The translations under genes were made by a program, and so were the position numbers. The notes beneath the pieces are model-generated. The model saw nothing but the letters and a program-made list of their open reading frames with translations. It searched no databases and was not told the DNA's origin. From the NCBI RefSeq assembly GCF_033568475.1, contig NC_133121.1, forward strand, positions 3,224,001 to 3,288,000: a stretch of 64,000 bases of DNA. The letters are read 5' to 3'. Origin of the DNA: Henckelia pumila (lineage: Eukaryota > Streptophyta > Magnoliopsida > Lamiales > Gesneriaceae). The first letter of the stretch is position 1; the number at the start of each line of letters is the position of its first letter. This document shows positions 30,963 through 43,300 of the stretch, in pieces.

Positions 30963-31857
30963 TTAAAATGCGGAATCACTGCTTTTCGCCTTCCCAAGTA
31001 GTATTTCTTTAGCTTCGTTTATTTTAGAAGCGAGGTAATGGCTACCACCTGCATCAGGATGGTTTGCTACCATCACTCGCCTGTGTGCTTCCTTTATCTT
31101 ATCGGGTGGGGTGCTTTCCCTGATCAAGGTAAATCCAATCATTTGATGCACTGACACATGATAAACACAACATAATTTCCAGGTTTCAAGAAATTTGGGA
31201 GGTGTATTCAATCCAGAGTTTTAATGACTTTCAGTGACTTTTTAAAATGATAGACTTTTGTGAAGTTTATGAATTATTATTGACTTTTATAGAATCTCAC
31301 GGATTTACAAACAGGTTTTCATGAATTCTTTGTAGACTTTTGCAAGACTTTTATAGAGATTTGTAAACTTTTCATACAATTACATGAATTTGTATCTTTA
31401 ATATATTTTATTATTATTATTATTTTTTTAAAATAATAATTATTTGACATAAATAATTAATTTATTTGAAATATTTTTTTAATTTATTGATGAAATGGAT
31501 TTCATTTATTTTAAATGTATATATATATATATATAATATATATTAATGTAACAAAATTATAAACTAAAAAACTTTGCGATTGTGTAAAGTTATTTTTTTA
31601 AAAAAAACATATGATAAATTATAAATTATTTTATCAATTATATCATAAAAATTTATTTGTCAATTTTTATTTTTTATCATGTCTGTTATCCGCTATTCAA
31701 ATATTTGAATTAAATCATATTATAATTTTTTGAATCATATATTATTATCATTAAATATTAAAATTATTGTTATAAGTCATAAATTAAAAAGAACAAAATA
31801 TTTCGAAAATTTCAAATTTTTAAATAATATTTTTTATTTTGATTTTAGGAAAAGAAC

Positions 31858-31905
<48 letters not shown>

Positions 31906-31999
31906 TCATTTTGAATATGAGAGAATGTGAGATAGAGAGGAGTGAGATAGTGAGGAGTGAGGAAATATGAAAAAAAGATGAAAATTATAAGTTTAGATA

Positions 32000-32047
<48 letters not shown>

Positions 32048-32133
32048 AATATGAGAGAATGTGAGATAGAGAGGAGTGAGATAGTGAGGAGTGAGGAAAT
32101 ATGAAAAAAAGATGAAAATTATAAGTTTAGATA

Positions 32134-32170
<37 letters not shown>

Positions 32171-35093
32171 TCATTTTGAATATGAGAGAATGTGAGATAG
32201 AGAGGAGTGAGATAGTGAGGAAATATGAAAAAAAGATGAAAATTATAAGTTTAGAAATCCATCCAAATCTTTGGGTTAGACCAAAGACTTTTTTTTACAA
32301 AATATAGTTGTATCTTAAGCATTAATATTTGTATGTCCATGATTTTCATGGAGTTATTAAAAGTTCATTGACATTTTGAATAACACTAGACTTTTGTAGA
32401 GTTTTTAAAAGTCAAGGTTGAATACCACTTGACTTTTAAAAATCTAAAAAAGTCTATTTTGAATACCACTAGACTTTTATAGAGTATATGAAAGTCATGA
32501 TTGAATACCACTATACTTCTAAAATCCATAAAAGTCATTAATTTTCCAGATTGAATACACCCTCTTTGGATTGGGCTATACTAACAGAAAAATAATACAG
32601 CAGTTTCATATCAATGAAGCAAATGTTAAACACGGCAAAAAACACTCGAGCATCCATGGTCAAAAGATTCAAACATCATTGCATTTATAGGGTTTTGTTG
32701 ATAACCAAGTATCGATTTGAAAAGCGGAGGAGACATGAACTTAGCATCCAATTTTATGAGATTACAGAAATTCAGAATTCGTAACAGCCTTAGATTATAT
32801 AGGTGAGCAATTTTTGAAATTTAGAAACAAGAAAGGGAGGAACAAAATCTTGAAACTTCACAAGAAATCGAGCCATTAAATTCCGAGCTTCGTTTGAGTT
32901 GATCTGGTCAATTTGTGCCTGAATTTCAAATTATGTGTCCATAAATTGATTCGTAAATCTTATCAAGAATCAGGCATGTTTGTCTATCATTATACATGAA
33001 TTGGCTCTGGCCAAATGCAATTAACTCGAAAGATCTTTATAAATTGTACATCAAATTTTCCAGCCTCACACTTGGATTAAGATGATCCAAAGTTCAAACT
33101 TCTGATTTCGGGATCGAAACTGGAATTTGTGAATCGCGTTGTTCCATCTTGGTTTCAGTGCCATTGTATCTCGTGACTTGAATATTTGATCTTATTAATG
33201 ATTATTTTCTCTCAAAAAAAAAAAAAAAAAGATGATCCAAAGTTCAAACTCATGTCTCTCTGCACACATGCTTGTGCACTTTGTTTTTTTGAATAATTAT
33301 AAGAATTTTCAATATATCCAATGTTTTATGACGACAACAGTAACATACATTTTAAGAAATCTGCCCCCTCAAAAGGAAACATAGACTAAGGAATCAAACA
33401 AAGCACGATTAACAATACCATTAACATATGTTGCGTCAAGAAGGTTTAAACTCACCTTACACCAAGAATTAGAGCCGCCTCCCTCCTAGTCATTTTAGGC
33501 TGGAAACCACCTTCATAAAATTTACGAATTCTAGCAGTAGGTGGTCTTGCTTTAAATGCCTGCCAGGCCTGAATGCCATATCTACCAGCATAAGCAGCAG
33601 CAGCAATCGCAAGTCCTGCAATTAAAGGAGTAGTCTGTTGCAAATTTCAGGTTTGAATTTCCCAGCAATAGAAATTAAAAAACCATCAGCAAATAACTCA
33701 GGAAGCAACAATCACTATAAGTAGCAATTAGTAATGAATGAGGTCATTATGACTTATGAGCAGTGTTCTAAATGACGGTCGAGGCGGCCGCCTAGGAGGT
33801 AGGTGGCCCTCGACCGCCACGCCTTGGCATGAGGCGGCCTTTTCAGGCGGCCCAGCTGTCCTGCGAGCGAGGAGGCGGTGGCGGGCGCTCGGGCGGGTGA
33901 GGCGGGTGAGGCGGCCAAGGCGGTCAACACATTTTTAAATTCAGTCAAAAGTCCAGAGTTAACTAATTTTAAAATACTAGTCAAAAGTCAATAAATTTTA
34001 AAAACCTAGTCAAAGTCTACCCATTTTAAAACCCTAGCTATTGACTTATTTCAAAAACACTAGTTACTTTGGTTTTGTTTTTCATTTTTGCACCTTGTAT
34101 AGATGGTATTATATTTATGAAGCTTTTTTTATGCATAAAAATTATTTAATTACACATCTTACATAAAAAAATATGACTATTTTTTATTACATTGCATGAC
34201 TATATATAATTATCAATAGAAAATGCTTAAAAAAAATTCAACCGCCTATGCGCCGCCCTAGGCAGCTGAGGCGGTAGGCGGTTACGGACCGCACCGCCAC
34301 CGCCTCCCGCCATTTACAACACTGCTTATGAGAGATGAAAACAACACTTCAGTTCAAACTGCTTCACGTATTCCTGGCTTAATCATCTTGGTCATGACAT
34401 CCGAAAAAATGGCAAAGATACAGAGTTCATAATTTTAGGGCCCATTTGTTTGCCTTCGTTAAAGATTCAAAACATGGTTTTGATTGGAAGAAATAGTGAT
34501 TCAAAAGTCTACCAATATTTAACCTTTTTCAGGACTCCAATTGAGAACTAATTATTAAACACCATGGCATTAGTCCACTCCCTGCCTTATTATACTCACG
34601 TTTAACTCAAACCTTTACTGAAATTCCAACTGATGCAATACTTTCAACTGAATCGGGTTTATACAAGAGACATAATACTGCTACAAAGTTGCCGATGCAT
34701 ATCATATTCAAAGGTCATTTATGAAATTTGGATTTTTTTTTAAAAAAATAAAATTCGAGAACTGACTTGTCACATGAAAACCAGTATAGATTAATTGGCA
34801 TTCCCGCTGATCAACAAACGACTCAGACAATTAGGTGAATATCCAAAATACACAATTTGGAAGACAAAATAAGAAAATTCCGACAAAAAATCACGATAAC
34901 CCGAGAGAAAATAGGTAAACGATAATCGTCAAGTCGCCACTTTTAGCATCAGCAAAACCAAGTAATTAAGAAAAAAAACGAAAATAAATCAATGAACACT
35001 GAAAACCAATTCACACATTCATCCGAGTGACACTCGTGTATTGAATAACAAGCGTAATGCACCATGAACGAAAGGGGTGCAAGCACTCACCAT
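30963..35093 (-). CDS. TIM14: Mitochondrial import motor co-chaperone TIM14/PAM18
   Basis: Three coding exons: 35093-35091 (the ATG alone), 33634-33456 and 31119-30963, giving 112 aa, the length I recall for Arabidopsis TIM14-1. An N-terminal membrane segment (about residues 5-20) is followed by the conserved [10 protein letters not shown] and [20 protein letters not shown] region. A J domain holds the HPD motif at residues 81-83 (NHPDAGG) and ends [18 protein letters not shown]. Pam18 sits in the inner membrane, and its J domain stimulates mtHsp70 for matrix protein import. The two introns are large (about 1.46 and 2.34 kb) because of transposons. The start exon is inferred: ATG/gtgagt at 35093 joined to the acceptor before ACTACTCC keeps the frame and gives MTTPLIAG, as in relatives. 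The second half is certain. Confidence 0.9.
31194..32569. mobile_element. 1.37 kb terminal-inverted-repeat element in TIM14 intron 2
   Basis: The ends GAGGTGTATTCAATCCAGAG (from 31199) and, in reverse complement, GAGGGTGTATTCAATCTGGA (to 32564) are matching terminal inverted repeats, continuing with TTAATGACTT on both sides. The short direct repeat TTTGG flanks both ends (31194-31198, 32565-32569) and is a candidate target duplication. Subterminal AGACTTTT/AAAGTCT motifs recur many times on both strands, as in transposase-binding subterminal repeats. No transposase ORF. Superfamily not assigned. Confidence 0.7.
31905..32256. repeat. Tandem repeat, three units with (TA)n spacers
   Basis: The unit TTTGAATATGAGAGAATGTG...AGATGAAAATTATAAGTTTAGA occurs at about 31910, 32044 and 32174, each separated by TATATA tracts of different length. 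The third unit lacks one GTGAGGA repeat. It lies inside the element at 31199-32564 and probably grew by slippage or unequal exchange. Confidence 0.8.
33753..34332. mobile_element. hAT-type MITE in TIM14 intron 1, GC-rich ends
   Basis: The body (33761-34324, 564 bp) begins CAGTGTTCTAAATGACGG and ends with the reverse complement of CAGTGTTGTAAATGGCGGG. The 8-bp flanking repeat CTTATGAG (33753-33760 and 34325-34332) is exact. GAGGCGG-type motifs crowd both ends, making this the most GC-rich patch outside coding DNA, with an AT-rich middle. No transposase. Confidence 0.87.
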
Positions 35094-37372
35094 TACCGGT
35101 TTAGGCTCCGATAAAGGACAATTAACCTCGTGAATTATCTAGATAATCCCTTTATATACTCAACAGTCTCGGACACTGTTCTTCGCTCTTCAAGAATTAG
35201 GGTTTGTGATCGAAAAAAATAAAGCGGAGACCACCACCATTCCAGTCGAGTCTCGTTCCGTATAGAAAATGAACAGCTGAAAGTGGAAAATTAATCGCGT
35301 GACACGCACGTGAAATTGCATTCAACCAATGTTAAATATTTTTTTTCAATAATTATTTATATTTATATTATATAAATATAAAAAGATATAAAGAATATAT
35401 CGATATTAAAAATTTTCCAGATATTAATTTGATTATACGAGATAAATAATTAAATAGTTGATTGATGTCAATATAAATAATCAATACACAAAATTGTAAT
35501 AAAACATTTGAGCAAAGCTTAGAAAACTTATAGAACGATGTAAATGAATTTTTTTTTTTTTTTTTGGAAAGATAATCGCGTATAGCATTTATTAAAAGAG
35601 ATTATTCAATGGATACAAAATTAATCAACCAAAAAGAAAATTCTCCGTTCACCCAACAAAAAGTATAGGAAAAGAACTAAAAATTCAATTGATAACCAGA
35701 AATAGTTTTTATTAAAAATTCAATTGATAACTTTAAAAAGAACTAAAACTTGAGAAGTCTACGGGAAATAAATGTTAGTTTTTATTTTATTTAAAGAGTG
35801 TAACTTATGCCTTCGTAATTTGGTAATCAGTTCAATTTAACAATTTGTTGGCCTATTTAGCCTATCCAAGAAATTAACGCACATTGAAATAGCAAGTATA
35901 TTGGAATATGTTTGGATCGAACAATTATTTTAATAAAAAAGACATTTTCGTGTTTTGACTAGAAATCGATTCTCAACCAAAAACAATTTCCAATAAAATA
36001 ATTTTGAAACTACGAATTTCGTATCCACAGACCACAGAGGCATATATATAAAAAAAAAATCATCTTCCAGAGATTCCATTACTTCCTCTCCATCCTTCCA
36101 TTTTCTCGGTATCGTTTGATGTTAAAAATACGATAACAACATAAAGATAAATAAAAAATAAAAAAAATTGACGGATCTCTTTGCCCCAAATCTTCCTAGG
36201 GGGGGTTAACGTATCATCCCGACATGATTATTTGTCTCAAGCCAATGATTGGAAATTCTTCTCGAATAATTTAACAAAGATCAGTGTATTAGCAAATCCA
36301 ATTTTCAGTTCATAAGCAGTAAATACAGAGCTAAAATGTAACTTCCAAGACGACAGAAGGAAAGAAAGAGAATCTTATGGATTATATTTATAAATATAAC
36401 CGACGATATAACATAAATGATAAATTGTAGCTGGACTGGACATTATTGGCCGGTGGCCCTCTGCTCCTCGCAGGCATAGGAACATTTTACATTAAGTGAT
36501 TTTTACACAAGGTTAAGAGTACTATTTAGCTTCCTAACCCCTCGCAAGGCAATGGTATAGCAGACTCGTTTTTTGAGGGAGAAATAAAAAGAAATGCACA
36601 AGAGGTGTATACGTTCCAATGAATTACATACAGTATGAACAATGGTCGATTCCCTGCAAGACAGAGGAAGAGAAGGAAATTATAACTGGCATCACACTGT
36701 GGTTTCTTTAATTAATTTTTGTTTTTTTCCAAAGCAGATCTTATACACAAAACCTACAGGTTTGTTATCTGTCACACAGCCCGTTTATGGGGAACCAAAC
36801 ATGTTGGCAGTGTATACATATGCCGGTGAATTTCAAATCAATATAACAATGGATATGCTTCCTACGTCGTAAAAGGTATAGACAGGGTTTCTATATATTC
36901 TAAATTTTCTTTCTAAATTTCTCTCATTCCAATCCAATTCTTTGACTTTCCCTTCCCTTCAATCCCCATTCTCATAAATTCTACATTTTCCAAATTGATG
37001 CATTTGAGGGAGGAAAATCAAAATGTTCCTAACAATTAAATACAGTTTTATAATTATTATTACAATTGCCCACAACGGTGAACAAAACAACGGCTATGCA
37101 GAAAAAATTTAATAAATGAGAACTATCCGGTTTATCTGACCGATTCTAATAAATCCGCTAAATGAATAGGTGAAACATTACAGTTTGTTAGACAGAGTTT
37201 GTTAAGGAAAAGCTGAGAAGAACTTGGCTGGATTTGCTATATTTATGAGAATCCCGTGCCAAAATTTGTTATGCTTTTAAAGAAAACCAAAATGCTTCTA
37301 TTGCCATATATGAAATCATTTGATATAGAATTTTTAATCTTTACCTTTTCTTTCAAGGTTCACTTCGAAATG
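35094..37372. other. TIM14 upstream region and kinesin 3' flank
   Basis: 35094 to about 35260 should be TIM14 5' UTR and promoter. The rest is AT-rich up to about 36420. Minus-strand sequence from about 36900 down to 36420 is less AT-rich, and an acceptor-like TCTTGCAG (RC, near 36655) occurs in it, so it could be a spliced kinesin 3' UTR; this is a guess. No other gene seen. Confidence 0.35.
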
Positions 37373-40300
37373 TCAGGTGAAAGCAAAAATCCTATCTACA
37401 ATCTTTGTTCGGCAAATTGGACATTCGGAGCATGCAAGAGAGCAAGATTCACATACTGCAATAAAACATCAAAATGTAAGTCAATCAGCTGCCCCAATCA
37501 TGAGCGTTAAGAGGGGCCGAAAATACGAAGCGATTCAAGCGAACAAGACCAATCAACATCCCTCGTGTGATTGCAAATTTTAAATGTAAAATGTAAACAT
37601 TCCCGGCCCATCAGCCCTTTCATCAAACTTCAAGCGTAAATTCAGAAGGCTAAACCAGTAAGCTTACAGCAAAAATGACGACAAGGAAGAAGCATTGCAG
37701 CTGCAGGTGTTTCAAAACAAATTTTACATACATGAGAATTTCCATCTCCATTTTCAGTGTACCTTAGTTGATTCTCCTTTATCTCCAGCATTCGAGCCTG
37801 AAAGAATTCCGGGAAACATGGTCAGGTTTCAAATAGAGAATGGAGTTGAGAATCCATGTAACATGAAACCACATATCTTAAAAAAGTAGGGACGCATTTA
37901 CTTTCAGGCGCACCACAAGAGGCTCATCTTTGGTAGCAGTAGAAGCTGACATTGAAACATCCGAAGCATCTCTATCTTCCAGGATTTGTTCCCTCCACTC
38001 AACATCAGCAGCTTTTGGTTCTCTAATTTGATCCTTTTCCTCATTATGTTTATCTTCCAGGAATTGATCTCTCCACTCAACATCAGCAGCTTTTGGTTCA
38101 CTAATTCGATCTGTACCCTCATTCTGTGGGTGAGTAATCTTAAGCTCTTGCATCGTATTTCCCTCTTTTTTTAACTGAGCAACAAGAACCCACATATTTG
38201 CCAGATCATTTTCGAGGGAGGCCTCCCTCTTCTTTGCCTCTTCAATCTTGCTCCTGTACTCATCTTCCAAAATTTCTTTCTCGGACAAGGCACCCTCGAG
38301 AGCAGCCTCCCGTTGTTTCCTAGCTTGCAAATCCAATTTCAGAACATCCAGATCAAGATTCCAAGATTCAAAGTCACCGCTAACAGTTGTAGAAACATCA
38401 CTTGCTCGGTCAGAAAGTCGACCACGGCGACCGGTCCTTTGGACATCAATGTTCTTGCGGTTACCACCTCTAGAGTTCAACTCACGAGCAGCTTGTAAAT
38501 CTTTTTCTAGTTTGGCATTGTGTACCGACATCCTAGTAACTTCACCAGCTAAATTCTTTAGTTCAACTGCAGCAGCAGCTGCTAATTCTTTGGCATAAGA
38601 TGCTTCCTCCGAAAGTTTCAGATTTTGCACTCGTAATCCACTATTCTCCTCTAGAATCTGTACATGTTCAAGTTTTAATTTCTCGTTTTCAATTTCCTGC
38701 GTAGAGCAAAAACAATGTTGACTTAAATACCCCAAAACTCATCCTTCTCATAAATTTAATTATAATATGGAAATCAATGATATCACACAGTATAAAGGAA
38801 TCAAATCATGTGTTCTTATATCATCAAAAACATTTTGGTTACTAGCATATAGACCTGTCACTTAACATTCTAGGGCAACCACTGTACTCCTATCAATTAA
38901 AAAGTACACCATAGTTCATAGCTGTACCAACTGAATCAGTCGTGTCAGACTAATAACAAAACCCCAGATGAACAACACAACAAAATCAGTATTATAACCA
39001 GAAGTTGAAAATCGTACCTGAGATTGCATTTTCTTTCTCAACTCATCAGGAAATTCATCAGAGACACACTGCTCAGAAGCTGATGGCACCTTGTCGCTAC
39101 TGACTGATGCTAGTTGCTGCTCCAGGTGGGCAAATTTCTCAAGCAGTTCCTTGTTTTCAACACACTGCAATAACAAAAGAATCAACTGCTTTTAATCAAA
39201 TGTGAAATAATCAAATGTAGATAGATAGCTGATCACATATTGTACAAACATAAGTTAACATTATCCTTCAAAATAACTTGGAGGATTTAAATAACCTTGT
39301 TTTGCAGCTGTTCTTGTAGTACACGGTTGTCCGCAGACTTAATCTGCATTATAAAACTACAGGGATTAACAAAATCGAATCTGTTTATGTGAATATTGAA
39401 TAATGAAAATTTCTAACAAATATAAGATATACTACACCCTTTATCCTGTTTAGAATGTCTAAATTTGATATTCAAAATTCCACTTTTTTAAACTCATAAA
39501 TAATCACTCCGTGGGAGTCAGGGAGCATTTGATTTGGACAAAGGAAGTATTATATAGCAAATTCATGAAACAAGTCATAGGCAACGAAAATAATCAAGAG
39601 GCAAGAAAAAAGCGAAACCTCAAGCTCAAACCCCTTCTCACTGCTCTGAGCCATCAATTTCATGACCGTCTGTTACAAGAGAGGAATACCTTTTTCCCGT
39701 GAGTTAATCAGAAAATAGTAGCATGTGTTTCTTAAAAAAAAAAAAAAAATTGACCTGCTGCATTTCAACCATAGAGGCATTAGCAACTGAAGCTTCCCCA
39801 CTCTCAACTATTCTCTGTTCTAAAACACGCATCTGCTTTTGTTTTTCTTGGATTTCATGCTCCAGGTTCTGAATCTGTCCGTCAAAATACAGGGCATTTA
39901 AGTGAATTTAAAATCAGCACATGACCTTACCAAAAATTTATGTGGCTCATAATACAAGACAATGAGAACTCAACACTCATATAAGCACAGACTAACACCA
40001 TTTAATGATTCTCCAGATAGAACTACTTTTCATACTAATCAACACAAACTGAAAATTTCTATACAACAGCACATCTTGAGATGTAGTTTAAATGCTATCA
40101 TTCTTGTGTGTGTACCCTACATTATCCCAGAATTACAGTACTTGAGATCAAATAAAACTTTAGTCTTTAGTTGAGAAGATGAAAAGATGTAATGTTAGAG
40201 ATTTATATGGAAAAGTATCATAACTTGTTTAATATAAATAAAGACATGGGGGTAATAAAAACTAAGAACTGATCTTCGACAATTGGATGAAGATTACAGG

Positions 40301-43300
40301 ATGCGGTCTCTGTAGAAATGCAATGCAGAAGCATAATGGATGAGAAAACTATCAGACACGCTCTTGTCAAAAGTCAACTCAAGTATTTTGATAATAGCAC
40401 AGAGTAACAATACAGAAAAGAGAGAGAGATTCATGAATCCCATCAACAAAGAGCAGGGACAAGATTAGAAATTGGATAGATAAAGAGGCTAATGTGCACA
40501 ATAGATTTTACCTTTTGATATTCGGGACAGGGAGGTCATAAATAAATATAAAGAAAAATAATTAAAATAGTAATATAGAACACCTGTCCTTGTAACCTAG
40601 GATTTACCACAAATTTTCAAAAAGGGTATGGTAGAATACCTGAGTTTTTGACCCTTCTGGATCATTCACAGACTGCTCCAGCAGACGTTTTAGGGTACTG
40701 GAGCCAAATGCAATCTCCCCAGCAAGCATCTTAACTTGCTCCACTAGGAGATCAATTTGATCTGACATCATCTCCCTATCCTGCAAGCAACACAAAACAT
40801 AAAAAGTTATCTAGATCCATCTCAACAAAGAGTGTTAAAGACCAGAAAACAAACGCACTTTAAAAACAACACATAGATGTCAGAACAAAAAGTAATCAGC
40901 TTCAACAGAAAACAAAAGATCGCTAAAACACAATCATGCAGATAAATAACAGCATCACCTTCAGTATGATAAAAGATCAGAGGATGATGTATAAAGAAGA
41001 CTAATTAGTGCTTGACAGCTAATTTAAATGTAATGGTACACATTTATCCACACATAGATGCAAAAGAGATCATATTTGAAGTTTTTTGGACAATGCATGA
41101 AACGGAAAATTATGAAAATCAAATACTCTATCAGCTCTACAACTTTCGGGTGCAAATGAGAACGTGATCTACATTAAAGTCTAAACAACATTTCAATAAA
41201 AATATAATTTTTTTGCGGAGAAGAAGTTGCAACATACTATAGGCAGCTTTGACACGCAGGAAGAACCACTGATAAGTTCACCCGCAAGAGTCGTTTCGGA
41301 TATTGTACTGCCAGCTTGGGATATATCATCATTCCACTTGCTGGATGATCTTCTATGTTTAAATTCATTAATGTCTGATAGTAAAGCTAAATCAGAAGAT
41401 AAGAGATTCTTTTTATTCTCCCCATCAAGCATTAAAGATCCATCATGAATAACATCCAACTTCTGCTCGACAAAACAACAGTAAGATAGTGAACAAAAAA
41501 TGGAAGTTGTTTTTTGTCTACTTAACGTAACAGATACAACGAATATAGTATTTAAGTGCCACAGAGAATAAATGGTGTACAAAGAATTTAACACAACCAA
41601 TTCAGGAAAACCTAGAGATAATTAACAATAGTAGATAAATTAAAGCTCATTCTTTCAACATTATACGCAAAATCAGTAAGATAAGAATAAAGTCAATCCA
41701 AATCCATTACTTTGAAGCACATTCAAGGTAATGAAACAATGATCTGGATTTGAACTTTGCGAAGATAGGTCAAAGTGTAGATTGAAAATGGGAGAATAAA
41801 TAGATAAATCAGAGTTAGCAACTCACATCATCCTCGGAAGTAGAACGACTCCTCTGGTGAGAAGGCGCGTCACTTGTATACCCTGGTATATTATTTTTTG
41901 AGGAAACAAGAATTAACTTTGTCAGCCTTTGAATTCTGCTCAATAGAGCAGCCTTCGCATCTTCTTCCTCCTCCAATCTTGATTGCATTTTTACTTGCCC
42001 TTCTTCCAACTATATAATAAAAGATTTCTCATAAACAACTATATTAGCTCTCAGTACCATTATCTCGGATTCTCCAATTTCCCTGTCTTTATCAAGATAC
42101 CATAAGACACATACATACCCGCTGTCTTAAGGTTAAAACTTCTTCATGGTTGATACCGGCAACACCTCCCCTCTTTAGTTGATCTAGTTCTTCTTTGAGA
42201 GAAGATATTTCTCGTTGATACTTCTTAATCAAAGATTTCTCGTCAATTATCTGAAACATTCAAATAAACACAACCATTTGAGTCTACTACTGAACAAGAA
42301 TCAAACTCTGAACTCTAAATTAAATATATTGACACACCTTATTTTGTGCCGCATGGATTTCGACACGTTTTGCCCTGCTAGCAAATTTTAATGTATTGTG
42401 TGTTTCCTCCATATTACTTGACGCAGGAGTTACTGTACATATAAGCTGAAGAAACAGACAACCATATAAGTTGGGGAATACCATTCAGATATATGTATTT
42501 TCTAACAGTAATTCTCAATCATGGGATTGCGAACTACACCAATGGACAAAAAGAAACTACAGGGAAGTGGGAACAGAAAATGAATGTCAAATGACAAAAG
42601 ACTAAGAAGTGTGCTGTAGAGGAAACCAATTTTTTTAAAAAGTGATAACCAGATCATCCTCGTATGCATGCAAACCACTATTTATAATACACATTTTTGT
42701 TTTTTGAAAAATTAACTTTGCATCCAAAAGTTGGTTTTTTCATGCTCACCGAAACATGTCCATGGCCACTTAGTGAAGATTGTAGAAGGCGGGTAAGCTT
42801 TGAATCCCGGTAAGGAACATGTGATGACTTCCCTTCACTTAGTTTTCCAATGACCTTCGCATCACATACAATATCAGGAAAAGAATCAAGAAAAAGAATC
42901 ACTTAGACTGATACAAAAATCCAAAAAAGAGATCTCATGCTCAGTCCAATGGTTAAAAGAGTGTCGGTCTGACTCAATATGTTTCAGGTGATTGTACAAC
43001 CAAGGCTATAAACTTGAATCATGAAAAAGACTACGCATCAAATAAAGAAAAGGATGTGGGATGAATAACAACAAAATGTAAAGGAAGTGACCACACAGAA
43101 ATCTACTACGCACTGTTCCAAGAGTTAGCAGACTTTTATTAATGTATGATCCCTCCTTTCTCCTTAGCCCAGTTGTTTCAGCTTTAGAGCTTTCAGAACC
43201 CGCCAAATCAATCAAGTTCTGAACACAGAAGCAGAAGACTGTGAAATTTATTATGATAAAGTGCTGGAGTATATAATTATTATTGATAATTGTTTATAAT

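Noticed and set aside
33756-33984. Gly/Arg-rich ORFs on both strands in TIM14 intron 1
   Set aside because: They come from the GAGGCGG-rich terminus of the hAT MITE at 33761-34324.
36642-36872. 76-aa ORF downstream of the kinesin
   Set aside because: No similarity to any family I know; the composition fits untranslated sequence on the opposite strand.
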